Below, one piece after another: positions 53,635 to 61,188 of a stretch of 64,000 nucleotides of DNA. Both the position numbers and the translations under genes were made by a program. Under the pieces are notes generated by a model, which saw only the letters and a program-made list of their open reading frames with translations, had not been told where the DNA came from and did no database searches. The stretch's first letter is position 1. Every line of letters starts with the position of its first letter. Origin of the DNA: Clostridiales bacterium. GTDB lineage: Bacteria; Bacillota; Clostridia; Saccharofermentanales; Saccharofermentanaceae. Where the stretch lies: the NCBI GenBank assembly GCA_017509245.1, contig JAFWQC010000016.1:1-64000 (forward strand), read 5' to 3'.

Positions 53635-54774
53635 TTAATCATAAGTGATGACCTGATGACCGAATGTGTTCTTGAGCCAGTCACCGCTGCTGTTATCTGA
53701 TGAAGGGAAAACGATCGTGTCGGGCTCTCCGTCAGAGATGTAGCGTTTCCCGTTATTCAGCTGCTTGAAATTATCTTCGATGTCCCAGTATTCGCCGCCG
53801 TTGTCATAACCGCGGATTCTTCTGATGCGGCGGTATTCGTAGTCTCTTACAAACGGTGAATAGGATCTTGTCCACGCGCAGAGGAGCGATGCCTTGGTCG
53901 TGTATTCAAAGCCGTCGTATGTTCCTGCAAAGATCTTCTCGTACTCAGGATGTTCCGGTCCCATCGATTCGGGCGAACCGTACGGCAGGGCCACGATGTT
54001 CACGTACTGGCCGGGAATGATGCTGTCGAGTTTCTTATACATGTAGCCGACCTGCTTTTCGATCTCTTCAGCGTTGCAGTCGCCGAGCTTGGCGTGGTCG
54101 CGCGTGTGGTTGCCGATGTCATAACCGTTGTCGACCATCCACTTCATGACCTTCTTATCGTTCTCTTCCCCGTTCTCGAAAAGAGTATCATTCACAAAAA
54201 ACGTCGCGGTCACGTTGTAATCGGGATATTCGGTCTTGATCTTCTCCAGAATTCCTATTGCGCATGTCGGATCGAACTTTGGCGTTCCGTCATCGTTCCA
54301 GCCTTCAAGCACAACATCCCTGATGCCGTCATCGAAAGTAAGTATGAGAGGGCTGTATCCGAACGGAACATCAATATATCCGTCTACGAAATCCGTCAGC
54401 CTCATCATGCGGTAACCCTGTTCGTAAAAGCTCCTCAGGTCCGCTTCAAACGCCTCTGATGTTCTGTTGTAGCCGTCCTTGTCAACGTTGCCTCCTGTGT
54501 AGGAAGTCTCGGAGTTCTTCATCCCGTAGATCCTGTGATACATGAGTATCGGCACCGAGTTAAGTTCGTTGACTCCCGCGTTTCTGTATTCTTCGGCGGT
54601 ATAAAGCTTATAGGAAGTCGTCTCCGCCGTTGTCTCAGTGGTCGTGGGCGTGGTCTCCACGGTCGTCGGCACCAGCGAAGCATCAGTCGATTCGGTATCT
54701 TTTTTGCACCCCGGCAGGATCAAAGATACCATCGATGCGATCAGTACACATGCTGTAAGTTTTCTTATATTCAT
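53635..54774 (-). CDS. Polysaccharide deacetylase lipoprotein (CE4)
   Basis: A 379-residue lipoprotein: signal with lipobox (LILPGC), a Thr-rich linker (TTVETTPTTTETTAETT), and a NodB/CE4 domain with TFDDG (metal Asp pair) and NHTRDH (metal His pair). It probably removes acetyl groups from peptidoglycan or other surface glycans. Next to the catalytic Asp are inserted loops (DVVLEGWNDDGTPKFDP). The ATG at 54774 starts a normal lipoprotein signal. A longer start adds a region without one. A decayed Thr-rich lipoprotein remnant lies nearby at about 56.7 kb. Confidence 0.88.
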   Translation of the reverse strand: MNIRKLTACVLIASMVSLILPGCKKDTESTDASLVPTTVETTPTTTETTAETTSYKLYTAEEYRNAGVNELNSVPILMYHRIYGMKNSETSYTGGNVDKDGYNRTSEAFEADLRSFYEQGYRMMRLTDFVDGYIDVPFGYSPLILTFDDGIRDVVLEGWNDDGTPKFDPTCAIGILEKIKTEYPDYNVTATFFVNDTLFENGEENDKKVMKWMVDNGYDIGNHTRDHAKLGDCNAEEIEKQVGYMYKKLDSIIPGQYVNIVALPYGSPESMGPEHPEYEKIFAGTYDGFEYTTKASLLCAWTRSYSPFVRDYEYRRIRRIRGYDNGGEYWDIEDNFKQLNNGKRYISDGEPDTIVFPSSDNSSGDWLKNTFGHQVITYD

Positions 54775-54829
54775 TATTTTGCTGCCTGTCTTTCCGTTTT
54801 TGTCTTTTCTTTGCCCGAAAATTATACCG

Positions 54830-56356
54830 CTATCTTGTGAGCATGCTGTCATTTCTCATCTCGAGCAATTCCTTTTTGAGAGCAATTAATTCTTTTTCAA
54901 GTTTCAGCGCTTTCTTCCTGCATTCATCAAGCTCGTTCTGCGCCTCTTTTAATCCCTGCTCATCTGTTCCGTCATTATCTGAAGTGAGCCCGGAATTGAG
55001 ATCCACCCTCACCTCGCATGCCAGCAGTTTGTTTTCGGCGGTTACCTGCCTCTTCTTATTTAACGCTATTTCGCCGACAACTTCCATCGTCTCCCGGAGT
55101 TTGAGCATATACTTGGCGTCGCTGAGCCTGGTGTGCCTGATGGCTTCCTTGATCTGCATTTTCGCGCGGTTGACATTAATGTAATTAACACCGCGGAAGA
55201 CTTTGATATCGCTGACTTTGGACCATCTGCCCGCACTGAGGATCCTGCCCAGGCGCGCCTCGAAATCAGTCGGGTTAACCATCAGCACATGGGCAAATCT
55301 TTCTTCCGCTTCGGCATAATATCCTGAATTCATCGCATTCAGAGCCTTTTCGAGCGGGTGCGCGAAAAACAGTGAAACGCCATACGCAACACCGCACGAA
55401 TTGCACGCATATACCCTCTTGATCTTATCGAGGCTCAGATTGGCGCCGCACTTGTCGCAAACGATGGTCTTCGCTTCATCCACGGAAGCATCTTCAGCAC
55501 TGTCTGTTGCCGGCTCTCCGCCTGCGTGAACTTCCGCATTTTGAACTTCATCTGCCTTGGGCTCATATTCCTTCAGTTTAGAAAACAGCGCGGAATACTG
55601 CTCAGCGGTCTCCTGCTTCTTCTGATCGATCCTGCCGGTCCTGGATCTTACGGCATCAGTCTTTTCATCCTTTTGCTTCTGCAAATCTTCCGATTGCTTG
55701 TTGGATCTAGCGATCTCAATTCCCAAAGCGATAAGCAGGACAAAGAACAGAACCAGCGGAATAACCGGCGATATGCCCGATACTACAAAAGCAATGAAGA
55801 CCGGTATATCGAGAATCAGACCCGGAATGAGTATAAATTCAATGAAGCATCCAAGCTCCCCAAGTGCACTTGATTCCTTGCCCTTCTTCTTGTACATGGG
55901 CGATGTGATGTATTTGAACTCTTTGTTGAGCCTCTTTAATTCGCCTGCTGATTCGATCAGTTCGGAGAATTTATCGAAATATGCGGCATCTTCTGAACTG
56001 GCATGGTTCAGAGCAACCGTCAGCTCATTATTTACCTGGGTAAAATCACTGTTCTCGAGATTAGCGGGATCCTCAAGATCTGCTGTCGAAGAAACGCCTG
56101 CAGCGCTCAAGACAAGCCCGCGGAGTGCGTAAAAATTATGCGGATCGTTAACCAGTATGTCACGGTATTTCTGTCTCGCAGACTCAAATTCCTTGCACTT
56201 GAGACACTCTTCTGCCTGGCTTAACAATTCATCTTCGTGGAAATCGGCGGAACTGAACCTGGTGCCGCAGAACGGACAGTCAAAGTATGAATGGTCATCG
56301 TCAAAGACCAGCACTCCGCCACATTTGGAACATGTATAGCTCTTCAGTACAGCCAT
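54830..56356 (-). CDS. Zinc-ribbon/TPR/coiled-coil membrane protein
   Basis: A 508-residue protein with an N-terminal zinc ribbon (CSKCGGVLVFDDDHSYFDCPFCG), TPR-like helices, a hairpin of two membrane segments (about 170-210) and a basic coiled coil. A second zinc ribbon (CDKCGANLSLDKIKRVYACNSCG) and a second TPR-like domain follow, then a C-terminal Leu/Lys/Glu coiled coil. The two halves look like a duplication. No enzyme motif is seen. It stands alone, divergent from the region holding the lipoprotein remnant. Confidence 0.75.
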   Translation of the reverse strand: MAVLKSYTCSKCGGVLVFDDDHSYFDCPFCGTRFSSADFHEDELLSQAEECLKCKEFESARQKYRDILVNDPHNFYALRGLVLSAAGVSSTADLEDPANLENSDFTQVNNELTVALNHASSEDAAYFDKFSELIESAGELKRLNKEFKYITSPMYKKKGKESSALGELGCFIEFILIPGLILDIPVFIAFVVSGISPVIPLVLFFVLLIALGIEIARSNKQSEDLQKQKDEKTDAVRSRTGRIDQKKQETAEQYSALFSKLKEYEPKADEVQNAEVHAGGEPATDSAEDASVDEAKTIVCDKCGANLSLDKIKRVYACNSCGVAYGVSLFFAHPLEKALNAMNSGYYAEAEERFAHVLMVNPTDFEARLGRILSAGRWSKVSDIKVFRGVNYINVNRAKMQIKEAIRHTRLSDAKYMLKLRETMEVVGEIALNKKRQVTAENKLLACEVRVDLNSGLTSDNDGTDEQGLKEAQNELDECRKKALKLEKELIALKKELLEMRNDSMLTR

Positions 56357-56523
56357 GGAAATATCCCCCGCTAACGATAATATCCCTTAGTCCTGTTTTT
56401 TAATAATAACAGATTACGCGCGTTCGAAAAAGAAACGACAAGATAGCACACGTAAGCCATGACTTAACGGCCGGCACCTCTGTATAAGCTCAAAACTGTT
56501 CCGGAGTGAGACAACCTGTTTTT

Positions 56524-56660
56524 CTTAATAATGCAACAACCAGATTTTCTTAAAATGCGGCAAATGATGCGGCAGTGCCTCATTTCTGCAACATTATTTA
56601 TCGTTAAACAACAAATAATGCGGCAAACGATGCGGGGCTGCCGCATTATTTGCCGCATCG
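56524..56660. repeat. Cluster of AATAATGCGGCAAA-like words with nested inverted repeats
   Basis: The words AATGCGGCAAATGATGCGGC (about 56554-56573) and AATGCGGCAAACGATGCGGG (about 56618-56637) are direct copies 64 bases apart. CAAATAATGCGGCA (56612-56625) pairs with TGCCGCATTATTTG (56639-56652), a perfect 14 bp. GATGCGG (56629-56635) can pair with CCGCATC (56653-56659) as an alternative. Weaker relatives occur at 56525 (AATAATGCAACAA) and in reverse at 56587. Confidence 0.75.
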
Positions 56661-56661
56661 G

Positions 56662-56811
56662 GACGTCACTATTTGAAGCAGTGGTTTCTTCCGTCGTTGT
56701 CGTAACCGTTGTCGTGGTCTCAGACTCTGTTGTGGTAGTGGTTGCCTCTTCAGTCGTGACTTCCGGTGCTGAAGAGCAGGCGCTTAATGCTTGGATTTGT
56801 GCTGGAAGTGG
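56662..56811 (-). pseudogene. Remnant of a Thr-rich lipoprotein N-terminus
   Basis: On the minus strand an open frame reads QALSAC, a lipobox with Cys at 56778-56776, then SSAPEVTTEEATTTTTESETTTTV (shown here as its type: Thr/Glu-rich), like the linker of the deacetylase at 53.6-54.8 kb. Upstream there is a TAA (56812-56814) and no signal peptide or start. Downstream the frame runs straight into the repeat cluster. It is best read as the broken start of a lost lipoprotein gene. Confidence 0.6.
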
Positions 56812-56891
56812 TTAGGTAAACTCAAGTCAGAAATGGCAGTAATGAACACGATTTTCGGGCGCGCAATCGAAAATACTGACCATACAGTCAT

Positions 56892-56899
56892 GCTATAAT
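56892..56899 (+). promoter_or_regulatory. Extended -10 promoter
   Basis: TGCTATAAT at 56891-56899 gives a TGn extended -10 about 37 bases before the ATG at 56936, with AAGGGG as ribosome site. No matching -35 box is needed for this type and none is seen. Confidence 0.6.
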
Positions 56900-56935
56900 A
56901 CGTCTATACTTCTTTTGGAATAAGGGGTGAATTCT

Positions 56936-58378
56936 ATGTGGAGTGCAAGACCGTTTAATTCTGATATGCCTGATCCGTTTGGACGGAATGTGACCAGAAA
57001 TGCCGAGGGTCAGCTTGTTGCTGAATCGGTGAAGTGTCCGGCTTGCGGATCGAATATTTTCTTCAGGCCTGAGGTGCAGGGCATGTTGTGCCGTAACTGC
57101 GGCAACATCTACTATCCTTCAACACTCGAGAAGATGGGCTCTTTAGGATACAGCATAGAGCACGATTACACAGGTGACAATGAGATCTCGGAAGACGATA
57201 AAAAGCGTCATGAGATAGTGTGCAACAGCTGCGGTGCCACCATGATCGCTGACGAGAACATGATGTCAACGATGTGTGCTTTCTGCGGTTCGCCGGCCCT
57301 GATCACGAGAAGGATGACAAGAGAATTCAAGCCGGATTATATCGTGCCTTTCAAGATCGACAAGCAGACTGCCATGAGCAACATGAAGCAGTGGCTTAAG
57401 ACCAGAAAGATGACTCCGAGGGGCTTTAAGACAAAGAGCCGTCTTACCAAGATGATGCCCGTTTATGTTCCCTTCTGGATCCTGGACTGCGCAGTTAACT
57501 CAGATTTGTACGGCACGGGCAAGAAGCACACCAGCGATAACCCTATCGTATATTCGGTCAGGGCAAAAGCCAATTATTACGTAAAAGGTGTACCGTTCGA
57601 TGCTTCTTTAAAGATCGCGAATAAACTGATGGAAGCGATCGAGCCCTTCGATTACAGTGAGATGGTTAAGTTCCATAACAGATATCTGCAAGGCTTCTAC
57701 GCTGACAAATATGATCAGGGTCCGACAGAAATAATGGACAGATTCATTAAGCGGATGGACAGGATCTCGATGGATCTGACGGACACTATTGCAAAGAAAT
57801 ATGACGAGTATATACCCAGTCCGGAAAAGAACTTTACCTGGATGAGTGAACTCAGCATCAAGTATTGTCTTCTGCCCGTATGGTTCATGACCGTTGAGTT
57901 TGGCGGAAGGACTTATCAGTTCGCGGTCAACGGCCAGACCGGCGAAGCGAGCGGCCAGGCACCTACAACTGATGCCGTCGACAGGCTTGACAGTCTTTTA
58001 AGATTCACAAGGAGCAAATGGAGATGGGTCCTTTCAGGTGCGGCGGTCCTATTGCCGTTCCTGTTTGCCGCAATTGCCTTTTCGGGTAATACAAGTCCGT
58101 TTTACTACGTTCTATTCCTGATATTGTGCTTTGTTGAACTGCTGCTGGTCGTTTTCATAGTTGCGATGACTCTAGCAGGCAAGATCGCAGACCGCGCATC
58201 CAACAGGATCCACAAGACCGTCGATGCTGTCAATGACTTTGACAAGGCACCCGGAATGGACTCTTATCTTGATACGACAAAGCGTACAAACCTGACAGTC
58301 GATAATTATTCCTACCATCACGAGATGGAACAGGAAGACCGGAAAAGGAAAAACATGGGGCTGCCTTTCGGGTTGTGA
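56936..58378 (+). CDS. Zinc-ribbon membrane protein
   Basis: A 480-residue protein with two N-terminal zinc ribbons (CPACGSNIFFRPEVQGMLCRNCG and CNSCGATMIADENMMSTMCAFCG). A conserved-looking middle domain follows (YVPFKIDKQTAMSNMKQWLKTRK, then PVYVPFWILDCAVNSDLYG and LPVWFMTVEFGGRTYQFAVNGQTG), as in TFIIB-zinc-ribbon membrane proteins of Clostridia, and then two C-terminal helices. The ATG at 56936 is set by AAGGGG. It may be co-transcribed with the FkbM gene 165 bases downstream. Function unknown. Confidence 0.78.
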   Translation: MWSARPFNSDMPDPFGRNVTRNAEGQLVAESVKCPACGSNIFFRPEVQGMLCRNCGNIYYPSTLEKMGSLGYSIEHDYTGDNEISEDDKKRHEIVCNSCGATMIADENMMSTMCAFCGSPALITRRMTREFKPDYIVPFKIDKQTAMSNMKQWLKTRKMTPRGFKTKSRLTKMMPVYVPFWILDCAVNSDLYGTGKKHTSDNPIVYSVRAKANYYVKGVPFDASLKIANKLMEAIEPFDYSEMVKFHNRYLQGFYADKYDQGPTEIMDRFIKRMDRISMDLTDTIAKKYDEYIPSPEKNFTWMSELSIKYCLLPVWFMTVEFGGRTYQFAVNGQTGEASGQAPTTDAVDRLDSLLRFTRSKWRWVLSGAAVLLPFLFAAIAFSGNTSPFYYVLFLILCFVELLLVVFIVAMTLAGKIADRASNRIHKTVDAVNDFDKAPGMDSYLDTTKRTNLTVDNYSYHHEMEQEDRKRKNMGLPFGL

Positions 58379-58543
58379 GCGGCTAAGGGATAGATTTGAA
58401 TCGAGGGAAATGCAGTATCTGGTATTCGGAAGCGCGCAGATCAGAGCGGTATTTAAGGAATGCCGGACACTCACCGCAAACAAGTATAATGCATACATGA
58501 CATTGGTAAGATAGATCACAATAAACCCGGAAAGGATAAAGGA

Positions 58544-59713
58544 ATGAGCATATCTGAAAAAAGAATTGAATACGGTTCGGACGAAGCAGCTGACAAGCAG
58601 AAAGCTCTGAGGGGATCCGGCAATATGGATGCCGGTTTTGAGGAGATGGCAAAGAGCGTATACTCACATCTTAACGATGAGATATCCAGGAAGATATTCG
58701 ATGCCAGGATGATGTATGCCAAAACGGGCGATCTGGGATATATTACCGGACTTGAATCAAAGTACAGGAACCTCAACAGCGACATGCAGGTCTATGTTGA
58801 GAAGATTCAGAAGGGCGCGCACTGCCTGATCTACGGTGCTGGTGTTGCAGGGCATTATCTTGCAGGAAGATTCAAGAATTTCGGCGTGGTCATCGACGCG
58901 TTCATCGATCCTGATGAGAGCAAAGGTCCTGTTGATGAACAGACCGGGATCAAGGTAATTACAGAGAAGGATCTCGCTGAGAATAAGACTCTTTATGACG
59001 GCAAAACTCTCGTTATCTCATACCCGGTAAAGCCCGTTGCAGATGAGATCAGGAAGCGTCTTATTGATGATATCGGAATCAGCGAAAATAATATCACCGG
59101 CGGAATCTTCGACTGGCGCAATAATCAGGGACAGTATTTCGATTATTTCGAGGCAAGGGAGAATGAGGTCTTTGTAGACTGCGGATGCTTTGACGGTGCT
59201 ACCTGCTACAACTTCGCAGGCTGGTGCGGCGCAAAGGGTTTTGACCGCATCTACTCCTTCGAAGCTGATCCGAAGAATTACGCCAGAGCCAAGGAGATCC
59301 TCGCACCGCTCGGCAAATGCGAGCTTTTCCCCTACGGCACTGCGGACGTTAACAAGAAGGTTTATTTCGCAGCAGATGCTTTTGAGACTTCGTGCATCAT
59401 AAGCAAGGAAGAAGCGGAGAAAAGGAACTTCGAAGGCGTTGAGGAGATCGAGACTGCAGCTCTCGATGATGTGCTTGAGGGCAAGAAGATCACTTTCATC
59501 AAGATGGATATTGAAGGCGCGGAATATGAAGCGCTTCAGGGCGCCCGCAAGCTCATCGTGGAAAACCGTCCTAGAATGGCGATCTCCGTCTATCACAAGT
59601 TCGAAGACTTCGTCACTTTAGCAGACCTTGTTCTCAAGATGCATCCTGACTACAGGATCGCATTCAGGCACTATGGATACGATGATCTTGAGACTGTCAT
59701 GTATGTGGAATAA
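58544..59713 (+). CDS. FkbM-family methyltransferase with N-terminal Rossmann domain
   Basis: A 389-residue protein. The N-terminal part (about 85-190) is a nucleotide-binding Rossmann-like domain (LIYGAGVAGHYLAGRFKNFGVVIDAF). The C-terminal part is an AdoMet-dependent FkbM methyltransferase (VFVDCGCFDGATCYNF, SFEADPKNYARAK, FIKMDIEGAEYEALQGARKLI). Such proteins methylate sugars or small molecules, often of the cell surface. The start has AAAGGA. No glycan cluster is adjacent, so the substrate is unknown. Confidence 0.88.
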   Translation: MSISEKRIEYGSDEAADKQKALRGSGNMDAGFEEMAKSVYSHLNDEISRKIFDARMMYAKTGDLGYITGLESKYRNLNSDMQVYVEKIQKGAHCLIYGAGVAGHYLAGRFKNFGVVIDAFIDPDESKGPVDEQTGIKVITEKDLAENKTLYDGKTLVISYPVKPVADEIRKRLIDDIGISENNITGGIFDWRNNQGQYFDYFEARENEVFVDCGCFDGATCYNFAGWCGAKGFDRIYSFEADPKNYARAKEILAPLGKCELFPYGTADVNKKVYFAADAFETSCIISKEEAEKRNFEGVEEIETAALDDVLEGKKITFIKMDIEGAEYEALQGARKLIVENRPRMAISVYHKFEDFVTLADLVLKMHPDYRIAFRHYGYDDLETVMYVE

Positions 59714-59944
59714 GCGAAAAGCATATCCGGAGGAGTATAAAGCTGCATTCTCTTATTTTGATGTGCCGACAATGAATTAGTATCGCATTTCGAACACGCG
59801 AGCAGTATGAGATACATTATGCTTATCCGTTAGGCCATGCAACAAATAGCTCCTCTTGATTGTATATAAGATATCAGAGCCGGTGAAGTGATATTCGATC
59901 TGATTAAATAGTTCCAAACAGAGATTCATCTAGGAGGAGGATGT
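59714..59944. other. Intergenic region, no clear element
   Basis: A 231-bp spacer with no gene. A strong GGAGGAGG ribosome site at its end belongs to the next gene. An inverted ATTTCGAACACGCGAGC word sits at 59788-59804. Confidence 0.4.
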
Positions 59945-61060
59945 ATGAAGAAACTGTTTTGTGTGTTGTTATCGGCCGTTCTTACGCTAAGTATTTCTGC
60001 GTGCTCCAAAGATGATAAGACGAGGCTTTATGCGGGAGCATGCACTTATTATGCTGATGGCGGTCTGATGAGCTTCAGCGAGTATTTGTATAAATATGAC
60101 GAGAACGGCAATCAGGTGAAAGAATTCGAATACTATAACGGCAACCTGAATGCAACTATAAAGCGCGAATATGATTCATCAGGAAGCTTCACAGAGAAAA
60201 AGATCAACAGCAGGGGTAATGTCGAGTATGAGAGAGAGTACTATGAGAACGGTGTCATCAAAAAAGAAACCACCTATGAATATACCGGCGAGGTCGATGA
60301 AATTACAGAATATAACGAAGAGGGATTGCCTGTCCGGAAAGAGTCATTTTCATGGACATATACCGTTGAATATGAATACGATGACGAAGGGACACTTCTG
60401 AAAGAGATCGAAACAGATTACGACGATAACAACGTGGTGGGAAATATCTACGAGGATATTTATGACTCCGAGGGAGAAAGGATCCGGAGAACCATCACTA
60501 CACCTGACGGAAACATCATTCTGGCCGAGAGAATCGAGACGATTGAAGACGGCAACAAGAAGACGGTGAATACTTACAACAGTGATGATGAGCTCCTTTA
60601 TGTTACCGAGAAAGAATATGATGCGAAGGGAAACCTCCTCAAGGAAATGACTTACAGTATCGAAAACGGCAACAGAGAGTTCCTGTCTTCTTCAGAATAT
60701 ACCTATGACAGTGAAAACCGTGTCATTGACTATGTTTTCGTGCTTGTGGACAGAACCGAAATCAAATATGAATATTCGGATGAAGGCTGCCTTAGCAAGG
60801 AGAGCATCATTACCGAGAGATGGTACTCAAGCGCGGTTTATGGTGATATATCTGATGCCGAGCTTACAGAAGTCATTACGGTCAACTATTACAACGCAGA
60901 CGAGGAAATGACGAGAACGGAATATCTTGTCGGAGGAGAGCTCAGTTCATATACCGAGTATTATTATGAAGATGTGGAGGTAAAGAGCGGGAGCAAGTGT
61001 AAATTCGATTTCAGGGACAAAGACCGGAAGCTCGATGAAAGGGCATACATAGTTTATTGA
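59945..61060 (+). CDS. Lipoprotein with YD/RHS-like repeats
   Basis: A 371-residue lipoprotein (signal, lipobox SISAC) built from repeated Tyr-Asp units such as YKYDENGNQVKEFEYYNG, YDSEGERIRR, YDAKGNLLKEMTY and YDSENRVIDYVF. The repeats resemble RHS/YD beta-strands, which wrap into a shell in toxins, but there is no toxin tip here. It probably binds at the cell surface. GGAGG lies upstream. The gene is convergent with the DUF6273 surface protein, separated by a hairpin. Confidence 0.8.
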   Translation: MKKLFCVLLSAVLTLSISACSKDDKTRLYAGACTYYADGGLMSFSEYLYKYDENGNQVKEFEYYNGNLNATIKREYDSSGSFTEKKINSRGNVEYEREYYENGVIKKETTYEYTGEVDEITEYNEEGLPVRKESFSWTYTVEYEYDDEGTLLKEIETDYDDNNVVGNIYEDIYDSEGERIRRTITTPDGNIILAERIETIEDGNKKTVNTYNSDDELLYVTEKEYDAKGNLLKEMTYSIENGNREFLSSSEYTYDSENRVIDYVFVLVDRTEIKYEYSDEGCLSKESIITERWYSSAVYGDISDAELTEVITVNYYNADEEMTRTEYLVGGELSSYTEYYYEDVEVKSGSKCKFDFRDKDRKLDERAYIVY

Positions 61061-61122
61061 TAAATGAGGATAGTTGATGAGAAGGATTTTTTAATTGTAT
61101 CTTTAGCGCCACTGTTTTTGAG

Positions 61123-61156
61123 AAAGGGTGATAACGGATCATCCGTCACCACCCTT
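61123..61156. terminator. Bidirectional hairpin between convergent surface-protein genes
   Basis: AAGGGTG pairs with CACCCTT, enclosing ACGGAT/ATCCGT. It lies between the stop codons of two convergent genes. The T-runs are weak on both sides. Confidence 0.6.
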
Positions 61157-61188
61157 AGAACTTAATTCATACTTTTATGCATTACCGC

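Larger units (their letters stand above)
56357..56935. other. Intergenic region with repeats, pseudogene remnant and promoter
   Basis: Contains a CGCGTTCGAAAA word (56418-56429), the AATAATGCGGCAAA repeat cluster, a decayed lipoprotein fragment on the minus strand, an ATTTTCGGGCGCGC..TCGAAAAT dyad (56850-56873), and an extended -10 promoter (TGCTATAAT). Confidence 0.65.
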
